Below, one piece after another: positions 49,101-64,000 of a stretch of DNA of 64,000 bases (position 1 is its first letter; each line of letters starts with the position of its first letter). This DNA comes from Hyperoplus lanceolatus (lineage: Eukaryota; Chordata; Actinopteri; Uranoscopiformes; Ammodytidae): the NCBI GenBank assembly GCA_026929865.2, contig CM049404.1, positions 5,701,501 through 5,765,500 of the forward strand. Reading direction: 5' to 3'. Both the position numbers and the translations under genes were made by a program. The notes beneath the pieces were generated by a model. That model ran no database searches, was not told the DNA's origin, and saw only the letters and a list, made by a program, of their open reading frames with translations.

Positions 49101-50733
49101 TATTAGAAGTCCAAGAGGGTCACTCACCGGCTCCTCCAGTTTAAATAACAGGGAGAAAAATAGGATAAAGAGCACTGCTGAAGACTTGGTCATGGTGTAC
49201 CTTGAATGAGACAAATTAAGAGACGGGGGAAAACAATTAAATATAACTTGGTCAATGCAATAGTGATAATGTTAAGTTTGTCAGTTCATATTGAATATCG
49301 TCACTATCGACGGGCAGAAACCTTGTATGTCCAAAACGGTCATTATTCATGAAAAAAAAACACTGTATTCTTAAAACAAATTAACTCATGGTCAATTCAC
49401 AAGATTTTTTGAAAAATACTTTTCATTGGTTAAAACCTTATAAAACCCACACACAGATGTGAAATGTGACCAGTAGCACTGCTTTATGAAAAAAATTAAT
49501 AAGCCAAATCATGGAGATACAACGTTTCTGCCAAATACAGCGAGGATATTGAAGTAGAATCTTGTATTAGAAAGGCCGAGCCACAAACCCACAAGCTAAT
49601 AGTGATGAAGAGGAAGCTCCAGTTGGAAAGTCCAATATCCAGCGCTGTGGCCAAGGCTGGGTAAGAGGACAGAAACCAGACACATTGAAATAACTGATGT
49701 TCTAGTCATACCATGTTGCAAATAGGTAATGGTATAGTATAACAAAGATAACTTTAGGCATAATATGGAGAACTGTAAATCGGTTAAGGAAAAAAGTTAA
49801 AAAAAAAAAGATCATAAAAAAATGCTTTAATAAATTAAGCATATGCTTGTTATTGATGGTTATGCTGTATTGATTTATAAGAATATTCAATTCTCCCCTC
49901 AAGTGTGATGTAATGTTTGTATCAATACGGACTTTAGTCGGTCAGCAAGTCTTTAGTTAGGTATTCTTCACTTAAAAGCTTAGTCAGTCTTGTGTTTACT
50001 GATAACAGCTGACTATCTGTCTGCTGTTCTATTCCCTGTATACTTTTTGCCGCCTACTCAACAGTTAACTAAGAGTATCAAGTCTCCTCTAAAACCTCAC
50101 CTGTGGGAGACACTTTATGGAGGTAATCTGTCCAGCTCAGAACCACCCGGGGTTTCCCAGTCCAACACTGCATGGCCCGCCGCGCCAGAGCCGACAGGCA
50201 GAAGTTGATGGTGAGGTGGACTAACGTCATGAAGAGGGGATACCGGAAGCCCTGAGAGACATACAGACAGTGTGATCTATTAAGAACTTGTGGAGGTATA
50301 GATCTTTCAGTGTCTCGGAACCACAAAGTGAAAACTTGCTATAACCCATGCTACAATCATGTTTATAGAGTGATTTGGTGCTAAGTACAACTACATTCTC
50401 TAATCACAAATTCCTAAAAGATGTGCACCAAGGGCGTAAACAAACCGGAGTTTATCTCAAACCAACAACACACGACAGGTCTGAAAACACAGGTGAGTGC
50501 ACAGGTGTGAAGACACTAGAGATGAACTTTGTTTACCTGGGTCCCAAGACATGCTATTCAGTACAGGGGAACGGGGTAATTGCCGGAAAAGTCATTTTGC
50601 GTTTATAAACTTATTCACTTACCTTCATCAGCCATTTGTTATAAAAGGTGATGCCTATAGAGAAGGCATAATAAAGGAGAACTAATCCAATGGTGCGTAG
50701 TCCCTTACAAAGGAACTGGACAGGGCACGCCAT
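46196..50733 (-). CDS. slc35c2: Solute carrier family 35 member C2
   Basis: Nine coding exons on the minus strand: 50623-50733, 50101-50251, 49593-49656, 49128-49200, 48119-48287, 47610-47693, 47055-47230, 46725-46851 and 46196-46323. They join in frame to 360 residues, close to the human length. Diagnostic phrases are [57 protein letters not shown] and [18 protein letters not shown]. About ten hydrophobic segments fit the drug/metabolite-transporter fold. The family moves nucleotide sugars in Golgi/ERGIC membranes; SLC35C2 is linked to Notch O-fucosylation, and its substrate is not settled. The C-terminus is acidic and cytosolic-type ([12 protein letters not shown]). The start at 50733 follows an acceptor at 50771. 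A non-coding exon near 52651 probably begins the transcript, head to head with dpm1. Confidence 0.95.
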
Positions 50734-51609
50734 GCAAGGGCTGCCAGGTTCAGCAGGCAAACCAAAGACAGCTACAGTGGAAAAGGCATCTCCAAAGTTA
50801 TAGTTCTACTCTTCCTAGGACCCATAGTGGATTGCTTTAAGAGAGGGAGAGACCGTCTGTGGAGAGGGAGAGAGAGAAAGAGGGTTAATATAGTGCTGCA
50901 TGTGTTTACACAGTAATTATACAGCCTAACATACAACAAGTACTACATAATTAGTAGAAGTAGTCAGAGGGGTAAACGTGTCTGCTGCGATGTTGGCTTG
51001 GTTGCACAATTAGTATTATGTTAGTCTGAAAACCACCATCAGCTAGTGGCCAAGACATAATATTAACCACAGTCGGACAGCAAATTATGATACATAAATC
51101 GAGTTATTGTATGATGATGAACTCAACAGTAGCAAAGGCCTTCAGTCTTCACTCGCTTATTAGCAAACTAGGGTTGGGCTAATGTAAACCATTTCAAACA
51201 GGTTAGATATTTAGCCGGACGGAAATTTTACCTTTTTATTCTTTTTTTGAAATGCAATGAGTGTATCAGAGTGTTTTTGAAACTAGGGACTCTTCCATCA
51301 CTTCTTCCTGACCCCAATGCCATGAGTGCAATGCCCTGACCATTCTTCCATCCACCCCACCCCCCCCCCCCCCCCACCACCACTATAATTCTGTTGCCTT
51401 GTGTATCACCACAGGTATGCAGATGTCCAATGTGTTTAACAGATAGTTTGTGTATTTGTGTACAGCAGTAGTAGTCTATACTTCATTATTTTGTTAAGAT
51501 GTGTTCCTCTTCTGGGCTGTTATTTTGACTGGTTTAATGTGTACTCCATGTCAACTCTGGATGTCAAAGCCTCAGAAACAGAAATGATGCTGTTTTAAAT
51601 GATCAGTTA

Positions 51610-51611
<2 letters not shown>

Positions 51612-51686
<75 letters not shown>
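51612..51686. repeat. (GT)n microsatellite
   Basis: Seventy-five bp of pure GT; its complement (AC)n lies 113 bp to the right. Confidence 0.98.
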
Positions 51687-51689
<3 letters not shown>

Positions 51690-51797
51690 AAATGTCATTG
51701 TGCCACATTGACTATATCATTTTATCATGTTTGTAACTAAGAGTGACACGTGACTAAAAGCCTTTTCTTACATTACCAGAGGAGAGCCAATTCACTT

Positions 51798-51935
<138 letters not shown>

Positions 51936-52650
51936 ATTCAAAACGGTTCTGTTGACACTCAGTCGCTACACTTTCACTGTAGCTTGCATTAGGGTGTATT
52001 GTTGATATAGACCTAGATTAACACGCGTACTGCAAATAGGCTAAACAAGCAGTTTTTTCTGGATGTAGGCCAAGTGACAACAGGTTAATATTTCAAAACC
52101 ATCACTTACTCTCATACTGAGAGTGCCCAGGGCTATATGTGTCAATCCTGAATTGACACAGGTCTGCACACACACACACATCAATCTCTACATTAAGAGC
52201 GCGTGTTTATTTCAGATATACAAGTTTCATGCATTATTAGCTTATGTGCTTAGACCATAGTAACCTCATATCAGTAGGCTTTGAACGACTCTTTAATTTG
52301 GTATTAATATAACCTCCCAATAATAGGCCTAGGCTATCGTCTTGGAACAGCTGGACTTTTTATTTGTGTTTCATTTCCACTTAAATAATACCCACAATGC
52401 TCAAACTAAGGAAATACACGTTTGAATTAATTAAGTTGTCTACATTAACGGACCTGGCCAGCTGCTAACTTAAGATGTAGCTATGAGGAGATAGACACAG
52501 AAACGGTTTTGTTTTAAAGTATGGTCATATTGTAAAATACAGTTTGGCCTGGCGCAGCAGCAAACACAACAGCATAAAAGAAAGTGTTATTAAAGATACG
52601 CACCGTCATCTTGACCAGCCTATAAGTTTGAGTAAAATGTGCAAACTTAC

Positions 52651-52750
52651 TGCAGTCAGTCCAGAGAGCAACAGTCCAACTCTGGGAAGTCAACAGTGCC
52701 AGGTTGGGTTTATCTTCTTCTTCGTTGAATTTTATAGCGGATTGCAATGC
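52651..52750 (-). promoter_or_regulatory. Probable slc35c2 non-coding first exon
   Basis: On the minus strand, ctggactgacTGCA is followed by the strong donor gtaagttt at 52650. The exon start is not defined. Its 5' part overlaps a repeat (52695-52800) that recurs in inverted, diverged form just before the dpm1 start codon. Confidence 0.4.
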
Positions 52751-52800
52751 CAGCTTTAGGTGCATAGCGCCACCTACCGCACTGGAGTATGTAGCGTAGA
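52695..52800. repeat. Dispersed repeat with gcgccacctaccgcactgga core
   Basis: Reads cttcttcttcgttgaatttt, attgcaatgccagctttagg, then tgcatagcgccacctaccgc. The reverse complement of 53785-53870 has the same order (cttcttc, gttggcaaaccaac, gcattaccgccacc, actggactgtag), so the two are inverted, diverged copies about 1.1 kb apart. Confidence 0.5.
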
Positions 52801-53784
52801 ACGGGGTCATTTTTACATTACTCTTGGATAGTATTTATTTACCATATTCAACTTTAAAGCCAGCCATGTGTTTGTTTATTCCCAAAAATAAGTGAAGTAG
52901 CTCTCTCTTTCCCCACATCTTGTCCCCAGCTGTTCCCAATATCCCCTTCAAATCAAATCCCATTTTCGTCCAACCTCTCTCACCCTTTGCTGTGTAGACT
53001 GACTCTTAATTTAAATTTCCACAATAGATAGGCTATGTTGTGTACTTTATGTTAAACCATACCCTTTTATGCTGGCATACTGGGTCAATCTTCACGGGCA
53101 TTGTGATATGCATCCTGCAAAGTGCATTTTAACAGACTGCTGAGAACACAATGGGTCATATTGGGAGTTTTGGGTGGATTGGTGATGCATTCTTATCAAT
53201 TCCTCCCTGGTTATTCCCCTTGCTAAGTGTAGACCTCAATAAATTAGGAATTGAAGAATAAGCAAATACATCTTCCTGTAGGCACCTAGATGAGAATGAA
53301 TTTGAACAGCTGAGCAAAACTGAAGGAAAAAAATTCATCGTAAGCACAAACGACATGGCAGGAGACGTATTGGGACATTGGACATTTAGGCTTTACAATT
53401 TACAAAGACATGTTGGTGATGGGAGGAAGGTGGGCTTGAAACGTAACTGAGAAAATAAAATAATTGATCAAACAGGTTTCAATTAATTAGGCTATTGGGC
53501 CTACATAAAAATAGGCAAAGATCCAAATGGAAAATATAGGCCTACACTTGAACACACCAATTAATTGCAAGAAATACAATACTCAGAGAAACCACCTGCA
53601 AGGCAAAACAACACACATTTTCACAGTCAGGGTTTTGGGGGAAAATAACAGGCAATGTATAGTCTATTATAATATATTTGCTTTTAGATACATTGATTGA
53701 GCACAAATGAATATAGGCCTATATATTTATAGGCCTATATTCCTATATTTATTTTTATTTTTTTTAATCTCTTGTTTACACTAC

Positions 53785-56814
<3,030 letters not shown>

Positions 56815-57133
56815 TCAGTGATGTACTGAAGTTTGGAGATCCCACATGGGGGGGGGGGGGCACTTGCATATGGTCAGACAATGACATGACGGCAAATGAC
56901 AAGGAAGACATCTCTCTCCCCTGTTAGCAGTGAATATAGCCTCTACCAAATCCCATTCAGTAGCTGTCCTGAATACTTAAGGAAAATAGTGCTTAACATT
57001 CCCATCATGCTTTTCAATGAGCAGGAGACATCGCCATTCCTTATCCAGTCAGCTGTGTGAATTCTGCATTAAAACAGTTGTCACTTGATTTTTAAGGACA
57101 TGTTCCCCTGCTAACACATTACTGTTTGTATAA

Positions 57134-57139
57134 AATAAA
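57134..57139 (+). terminator. dpm1 polyadenylation signal
   Basis: AATAAA about 320 bp after the dpm1 stop codon, the first canonical hexamer downstream on the plus strand. Confidence 0.6.
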
Positions 57140-57779
57140 TGAGTTGTTATGTATACTCTGTTGTTTCTGGTTGTGCTCTTTTACTTACAAGTAGTCAAAA
57201 TCTAAAATGGGTTATAGAGAAGACCGCTTCTCATTTTATTTTATCTATTTTATTCTTGGCTTTTGCACTGATTGGGTGTTTTTATCTACATTTTAAGGGG
57301 AATATGCACCTTAACAGAATACAGAATAAACTGGTACTTTGAGGTGCATGGGACCAAATATATTACATCTTGTAGAGGGCCCCCATGTCTGCAAATTGCT
57401 AAATGAACATTTGAACATGAGGTTGGTGGGATGAGGGGGTCGGAGCGGAGGGCAAAATGTAGTCCCACAATTTATTTCTGGGATAGCTGAGCCACATTGC
57501 ATTGCTTTTGGGACTGCCGTACTCCGGACACTTTAGACATACAGAAAGTAAGATACTACTACTCCCAGTTTGTTAAAAATGGGCCGTTATCTGTGGCCGT
57601 GACCAATACAGCTAGGCACAGCGCCATTGAGGCAATTATTGGGGGACAGCTGAGTTTTTTTTTTAATATATTTATATATAAAAGATGTTTTGTTGGCAAC
57701 ATTGATATCCAGACCAATACAGAGTTTTAATGAACCGGGTTCCCAAGGCTTCCACAATAAAAAAAATGTTTTATGCTAA

Positions 57780-58240
57780 TCAAGTAGACGTCACTTCCGC
57801 CCATTTTATTTGCGCCATTTTGGATAGGACAGATTGCAGAACTGGACGAGTATTGTCTGTCAGAGAAGAGAACGAATGGGCAAAGCTTTATCGACTGCCG
57901 GGCAATAGGCACACTTTAGGACATTTATCTTATGAGTGGGAACACGGGGAGTTGAGCCCGACAATAGGAGATGTGGCTACCGGCTGCTACAACAGTATAT
58001 AGATGTGTTCTGGTTCGCCGACCAGAGGGAAGAAAAGTATAGCCCTTGTCGGTGAGAGGGAGAGTCTGGTTTGGAAGATAGACCGACGGACGGGTAGCTG
58101 GTCCCTCGTCCACGAGGATAATTGTCATCTGAAAGGATAATATCGCCATCTACGACTAAAGCGAAATTGTCTATACATCGCCTCAGCCTTCCTGAGTTGA
58201 CACATCTCTCTCTCGCGGGAGCAATTGATGTGAAAGCAGG
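57780..58240 (+). promoter_or_regulatory. Probable adnp promoter and non-coding first exon
   Basis: Within 57785-57825 lie gacgtca (CRE-like), cacttccg (ETS) and gcgccattttgg (YY1-type), a combination typical of TATA-less housekeeping promoters. The sequence then runs to a donor, aaagCAG then gtaaac, at about 58239. Coding begins at 61288 after an acceptor, so one or more leader exons are needed. A second candidate start, with ggcgccattctgtgacg, lies at 59728-59745. Confidence 0.45.
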
Positions 58241-58244
58241 TAAA

Positions 58245-59290
58245 CTTATCTGTCATAATGTGAATGCTGTTAGCCGTTGCTACCTACCTACGGTGATGGC
58301 GAACAGCTACGTTAACTTGGCTGTCGATATAGCCAACGATTTGTTTCAATAGATCAGGGGGCTTCTGCTTATCCTCAAGTGTAATGAGTTTTCCCTCTGG
58401 GATTGTTGACAGCCCCAGTCAAATTCAGGGCAACATTTCCGACAGAAATTGCAGTATTCTAGTTGTGGAAGCCCATGTTGTTGTTTGCGAGTTGGCTAGC
58501 TTAGCATGCTAACTTAGCGCGGTGTGTCCCTATTCTTTGTCAGTGGCAGCAGCTCCCTGCCAAAGCTATCGATCTCTGGATACTGCCAGATTGATGTTCA
58601 GAAATGAGATTCCCTGACACCTACGATACCATAACGCACAATGTGGTTATCATACATACACATGTATCACGAATAGACCTTGCGAGTTCGTTTTCTCAGG
58701 TGCGAGAAATGCTAGTATGCACATCGATGGTGTATTACATATCTGAACAGAGACTTCCAGACAGATTTTGGCATATAATTCAAATAGCTATTTGTTAAAT
58801 TATTCAAGTTTTCATTTCATTTGAATGACCATAACGCCAGAGATTATCAGAATATTATTTCACTTCAGCCAAATTCAAGGGGCTTGTTGTGATACACTCA
58901 TACGTCGTGTTTGAACCAGGTTAATGAGGGCTTTATCAGGACAAGTGTCATATTGTGATCATTAACCTCAACTCATCTATAGACAACCATACGTTTTTAA
59001 CAGGTGCTCACCCTACTGGGCACTTAACCCGACTGTATTTATACTAAGCAACCCAAACTTTTCTGCTATCAATGTTAATATGGATTGCACTGGCGTGGTC
59101 TCCCCCCTTTAGTAAACATCGACACCTTAAAAGAGAAGTGTAAACAGCAGCAGTCTAGGCTATCGTGTCCCAGTGAAGTGGACTGAGGGTGAACTTAAGG
59201 AAATCTGTGGTTGAAGGTTCTTAGGCTCTTGTTTTTATTCTTTTACAAACCAAGTAGAAGTGGGAAATGTGTTTTTCTGCCAGCAGCCCT
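58245..59290. other. Presumed adnp first intron, no feature seen
   Basis: No open frame of note, no repeat ends recognised and no RNA gene in this stretch. Confidence 0.4.
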
Positions 59291-59692
59291 TCAGCGAAGC
59301 AAGCCTCCTACCGCCTTTACCTCCCCTCTTCGCTTCCTTCCTTCTTTCCATCCCTTCCCTCCTACTCAGCCTCTCTCCATGGCTTTTTTCTCTCCTTTCT
59401 CCCTTTCTCTCCCACACCCACCCCTCCCCTATGTGTCTGTTAACAGCCCCCCCTCTCTCTCTCTTTGTATCACCCTCTTCCATTTTCTGTCTCCCCCCTC
59501 AGCCTCTTTCCCCCCCATATGTCCCTCCCTTCCCTCTCCTCTAAGCCTGGCTGTCTGTTTGTCTGTCTGTTTGTCCTCCCTCCTCTTCTCCCAGCTCCCT
59601 CACACTTCCCCTCCCCCCTTTTCTCGCTCCTTCTCTCCCCCCTAACATCCCTCCCTCCCTCCCTCCCTCCCTCTCCCCTCCCCCTCCACTGC
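59290..59692. repeat. Polypyrimidine tract upstream of an adnp promoter candidate
   Basis: About 400 bp in which the plus strand is overwhelmingly C and T, ending in (ccct)n at 59653-59672. Long spurious frames in both directions come from the skewed composition. Such tracts can form triplex (H-) DNA. Confidence 0.85.
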
Positions 59693-60349
59693 AGACATAT
59701 TGTACGGGCTGTTGCTGACTCAATAGGAGGCGCCATTCTGTGACGGTATTGCGAGGCAGCAGGGAGAGAGAAAAAGGGGGCAGGCCACAGTATAAGGAGG
59801 GCTTACATAATGGTTCTTCTCCTCTCTCTAGCACTATCTACAAGTAAGACAAGACAGAGGGGAAGGGGACAACGGTGTGTCTTTTACTTATTCTAGCGCA
59901 CATGGAAAACAGACAGCAATCAGACAGGCAGGCGAAGACACTGAAACATACAGGCAGATGGACAGAGATGTCTCTGGTTCTGTTGGCTCTTCACTTAACA
60001 TTTGGTGGAAGCTCACGCTCTCTCAGTTCGACCCTCTCTGTTTAGCTGTGAGTGGTTCACTGCAGTTGTTTGGTACTGTGCTGTTTTTTTTGTTGTTGTT
60101 TTGAGTTGCCTGTATGTCATGTTTCAACAGTGACCTTTGACCTCACTACATGGAGCTCTGATTGGATAGAGGCGTTGGAACAGTCCTTTTGGATATATTA
60201 ATGCATTAAACAGCCCTTTACTTTATCTGGCAACAGATCATTAATGCTGAACGTATTGTTAGTGATACCAACACATAATGAATGGTTGGATGGATGGTCG
60301 GTTAGCCCTATCTTGTATGGAAAACTGTATGTCTATCTTTTTGCTCCAG

Positions 60350-60440
60350 GCAGCTAAGGCCATGTTTACACGACAACAATCTCGCTGAAAACAGAAAAGT
60401 ACCATAAACGAAAATGAATGCCACTAACGTTCATGAAGCT
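60350..60440. repeat. MITE end of the gtttacacgacaac type
   Basis: Shares aaggccatgtttacacgaca with the reverse complement of 24094-24170 in a col20a1 intron; both look like ends of one MITE family. Confidence 0.4.
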
Positions 60441-61287
60441 TTTTTGTGAGCGCAGGGTTACAAGTATTGCAAATGACAAGCTTTCTGTCCTCTCTTTTTC
60501 ACCGCGTAGAACTAGTGAAAGAACAGGAGAAGACATGCTGCTGGGCTGGGGAGGGGCTGTGTCAGCTCAACCTTCCTGTCCCTTTCTGTCTTCAAAATAA
60601 AAGTCAACTCACGTTTGTCCAGCGACATGCTTTTGATGTGAAGCTGCAGCCTTAGGAAATGTTCTGTTTGTATTTACAGTAACTTAACTGCTACGCACTG
60701 ATTTAAGTGTTTTCAAATGTAGAACGCCTCGTCCTGGGCATTATACCAGTGGTGACATGAGTTTATTAGTCGCTAGAAAAGCCGGCAGAGCACACAACTT
60801 TCACCGGCCAAAGTGGGTGTCAATAGCGTCCTACTCGCTTAGACTAAATGAACTTTTTAAGTGTTTAGAAGCTATCGGTCTCCTTCTAAGCTGCCTTTGC
60901 TGCTGCATGGCTGTGTGTCTCTGTTCAATATAACCACCTATCAATTAGTGGGAGAGTGTGAAACCAATGGCAGCCATGTGTATGGCATCACCTGTGTCTT
61001 ATAGTTGTTTAATCTGCCGGTCGTGTCTAAATAAAGCGCTAACAAACATTTAAGTTACAAACAACTTTAAAGTGCAGATAATCTATATTTGAACAGATTC
61101 TTAAAGCCATTACTGTTGTGAATGTCATGTCCGGAAGAGGTTTTTTGATCAAGGCTTTCCTTTTGAGTTGTCAAGACAAGTAAAGTTAGGTAGAGCGAAC
61201 TGTTCCTTTTCTAAATTGGGTTGCTGATATAAGACACAAAGACATAACATGCTGTATGTATTTGTCTTTTCTGTTCAGGTGGGCAGA

Positions 61288-64000
61288 ATGTTCCAGCTAC
61301 CGGTCAATAACCTGATCAGTCTGCGGAAAGCAAGGAAAAATGTCAAGAAGGTCCTGGGAGACATCGGCTTAGAGTTCTGTAAAGATCACATAGATGTGAG
61401 TGTGCTCTTTTCATAACGATGGTGATTCCACTGTGTGTCTGTCTTTACTGTAAGGATGAAATAATGTATGGATTTTTTAGTTTCCTCGAAAGTTGCCTTG
61501 AAATTGCCAAAACATTTATGTCCTCAAATGTATATTCCCATCAACATTTTCATCCCATGCTGAGGTAAAATAATAGTTATTGTTTGGATAGCTGTTGCAC
61601 ATGTGAACATATGTGGGAAATGTGTTGGGCGGTAGTAAGGATACAGCAGTAGGATGCTAAGCACTGCTGCATACATGTAGAGAATGTATGATGTCAGGAA
61701 TCTATGAACTCATGATGGATGGATACAGTGTGATAGGTTTACGCACACTGACACCATGTCTATATTATGTAGCTGTCGGAAGGGCACATATTACTATCCT
61801 GCATACTTCTGTAATATTATGTGCCTGCCTTTACAGAGCCTAGGTTTTTGTATTAACATTGGATTTTTTTTCCGTGCACACACAGTACGGACAGGTAGCA
61901 GCTCACAAAGAGATATTCACTGAGTTTCCCAAAAAGTTCATTTGAAAACAAGCTGACTCTACCATTAAAAGGAAGACTGTGTTTCCCTCGTAAATGTTTT
62001 CAAATAATATTCTAGCAAATGATTTTGTTTTATCGTCAAGTATTGATTGTAATTTTCTTTTTCTTAGGACTATAAGGAGTATATTCCGCCAGAGGTGTAT
62101 ATAAAGCACACTCACTGGGAAGATGTGTGCATGTGGGAACGATCACATACTAAAGTCCAGGTATGTGACACACACACATATGCTTATTTCACATAAATAT
62201 CCCATTTTTGAGATTCTGATATTTGAATGTAAGGTTTTGAAATATTGTATTGAATTATGTATAAAAAAAAAATAAGAAAAAGATCTATAAAGGTACAATA
62301 ACAAGTTTTAATTCTATCAGACAAAGAACGTCTCCAAGTCTAAGCCTTTTGTCACCTTTCTGTCTGCAGGACTACAGATCAAAGCCGTTCTGCTGCTCAG
62401 GCTGCCTGTTTTCATCCAAGTACTTCTCTGCATACAAGAGCCACTTCCGTAATGTCCACAACGAGGACTTTGAGAACAACATTTTGCTCAACTGCCCCTA
62501 CTGCACTTACAATGGGAACAAAAAGACTCTGGAAACACACATCAAACTTTTCCACATGCCTAACAACACTGTGCGGCAGGGCCCTGGTGGTATGGTGGCA
62601 GGAGCTGGTGGGATCATGATGAAGGATGGGATGCTGAAGAGGACTGGGGACAGTATAGAACAGGCGGTGTACTACTGCAAGAAGTGCACCTACAGGGACC
62701 CTTTGTACAACGTAGTGCGGAAACACATCTACCGGGAACACTTCCAGCAAGTGGCCCAGCCCTACATAGTGAAACCAGGAGAGAAAAGAAATACACAGAA
62801 TGGTGGAACGGCAGGAACAACTGAGAGTGGTCACACAAACAATGTTAACAGTAACCAGATTCACTGTAAGAAATGTCTGTTTGTTCCAAGGACCTATGAG
62901 GCACTTGTTCAACATGTCATTGAGGACCACGAGAGGATTGGCTACCAGGTGACTGCCATGATCGGGCACACCAGTGTCGTTGTCCACCGTCCCAAACCCG
63001 TCAACGTGATTCCCCCCAAAATGATCGGAGAGAGAACCATCATTGGGATGGGCCCAAAAGGAGCCGTAATGGCCACTACCAGGTCTCCGGCCCTTCAGCA
63101 GATGGGTCGAGTTGTCCCTGCATCAAAGACGGGCTTCAACTCAAGTCTTCTACCTGGGATGAAAAATGATGCCGTACGATTAAAGACTGGGACCAACCAG
63201 TCCCTCTCTATCGGCAGCCACCAAGTGAGGGTTAGTTTACCAGGGAATGCCCAGGTTTCTGTGCCACAACAGTCACATGCAGCAAAGCAGCTTATTTCAG
63301 GCGGCGGCTTGAGGAGTCCAGTTGTGGCCTCATCTTCACTCAAATCCAACCCTCTGGGTTCACGTGTCCAGGCAGCAGCTACTACCGTAGCCTCTGTGAC
63401 CACCAAGAAAGGTGGCTCCTCGGTCCTCGGCACCTCCTACACCCAGAAGTGGAAAATATGCACCATCTGCAATGAGCTTTTCCCAGAGAATGTGTACAGT
63501 GCACATTTTGAGAAAGAGCACAAAGCGGAGAAGGTGCCCGCTGTAGCCAATTACATCATGAAGATCCACAATTTCACTAGCAAGTGTCTCTACTGTAACC
63601 GTTATCTTCCAAGTGATACATTGTTAAACCATATGCTGATCCACGGCCTCTCTTGCCCTCACTGCCGTGCAACCTTCAATGATGTTGAGAAGATGGTGGC
63701 CCACATGCGACAGTCACATCCAGATGAAAGCGTTGGCCCACGCACAGATTCTCCCTTGACCTTTGACCTTACTCTGCAGCAAGGCAATCCCAAGAATGTT
63801 CAGTTGATTGTCACTACATACAACATGAGAGATGCACCAGAGGAGTCGGTGGCTTTTCACGCTCAAAACAACACCTCTGCCTCCATAATATCATCAGGCA
63901 AGAGGTTGATGCCTCAGCACCAGCCCAAAACCCCACCAGGAGCCACCGACAGTGTACCAACCAAGAGTGTCGCACAGGCATCTGTGCCGTACAAGAGGGA
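61288..64000 (+). CDS. adnp: Activity-dependent neuroprotector homeobox protein (partial)
   Basis: Three coding exons, 61288-61395, 62068-62160 and 62370 to the right edge, giving 610 residues with no stop; the C-terminal half with the homeodomain is off-window. The start [20 protein letters not shown] is the conserved ADNP N-terminus. C2H2-type fingers follow: about residues 76-97 ([14 protein letters not shown]), 107-129 (NCPYCTYN), 165-190 ([10 protein letters not shown]), 222-245 (HCKKCLFVP), then after a long linker [40 protein letters not shown] and [24 protein letters not shown] is a nuclear chromatin regulator (ChAHP complex with CHD4 and HP1). The neuroprotective NAP octapeptide is present but changed, NAQVSVPQ at 63246-63269 (residues 360-367), against NAPVSIPQ in mammals. 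The large last exon is typical of the family. Teleosts can have two adnp genes; I do not assign which. Confidence 0.96.

Noticed and set aside
59211-59834. Several frames of 80-144 codons rich in Pro/Ser/Leu or Arg/Glu/Gly
   Set aside because: They come from the polypyrimidine tract; composition bias removes stops. No domain or conservation signal.
62412-62987. A 191-codon minus-strand frame opposite the adnp last exon
   Set aside because: It is antisense to a strongly conserved zinc-finger coding exon, has no start context or family resemblance, and is a shadow of the adnp frame.

Overview
This is a vertebrate genome window, most likely from a spiny-rayed teleost fish. The genes are split by GT-AG introns. 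Intergenic and intronic DNA is full of fish-type Tc1/mariner relics, TTAA- and TTA-flanked MITEs, hAT/Mutator-like MITEs, tRNA-derived SINEs, L2-like LINE tails and long (CA)n, (GA)n and (GAAA)n microsatellites. There is no sign of operons, bacterial genes, CRISPR arrays or retrovirus-like elements.

Layout: (1) 1-2.9 kb, minus strand: the 5' end of mtor (first 154 codons; the rest lies off the left edge). (2) 3-5.8 kb: a spacer with a (TA)n tract and a palindromic Tc1 relic. (3) 5.8-44.9 kb, minus strand: the whole of a FACIT collagen gene, best matched to col20a1. I resolved 41 coding exons that join in frame into about 1,582 residues: signal peptide, FN3, charged linker, VWA, six FN3, TSPN/laminin-G, and an interrupted triple helix with a short C-terminal tail. 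Its introns carry most of the repeats. (4) 46.2-52.7 kb, minus strand: slc35c2, nine coding exons, 360 residues, with a likely non-coding first exon near 52.65 kb. (5) 53.9-56.8 kb, plus strand: dpm1, nine exons, 251 residues, head to head with slc35c2. (6) From about 57.8 kb, plus strand: adnp. It has a promoter-like region, a probable non-coding first exon and three coding exons, the last open at the right edge (610 codons seen).

The genes serve unrelated jobs: growth signalling (mTOR), extracellular matrix (collagen XX), Golgi nucleotide-sugar transport affecting Notch fucosylation (SLC35C2), ER dolichol-phosphate-mannose synthesis (DPM1) and chromatin/transcription (ADNP). From memory, COL20A1, SLC35C2, DPM1 and ADNP all lie on human 20q13 while MTOR is on 1p36, so the left edge looks like a synteny junction.

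Exon limits were read by eye from splice signals, reading phase and remembered family sequences. Product names rest on that recall, not on a search. The most interesting points are a changed NAP octapeptide in adnp, microsatellites acting as 3' splice-site pyrimidine tracts in col20a1, a Lys/Glu-rich linker in the collagen, a pair of pogo-like elements with a repeated internal motif, and a 2.95-kb TIR element whose GC-rich interior I cannot explain.
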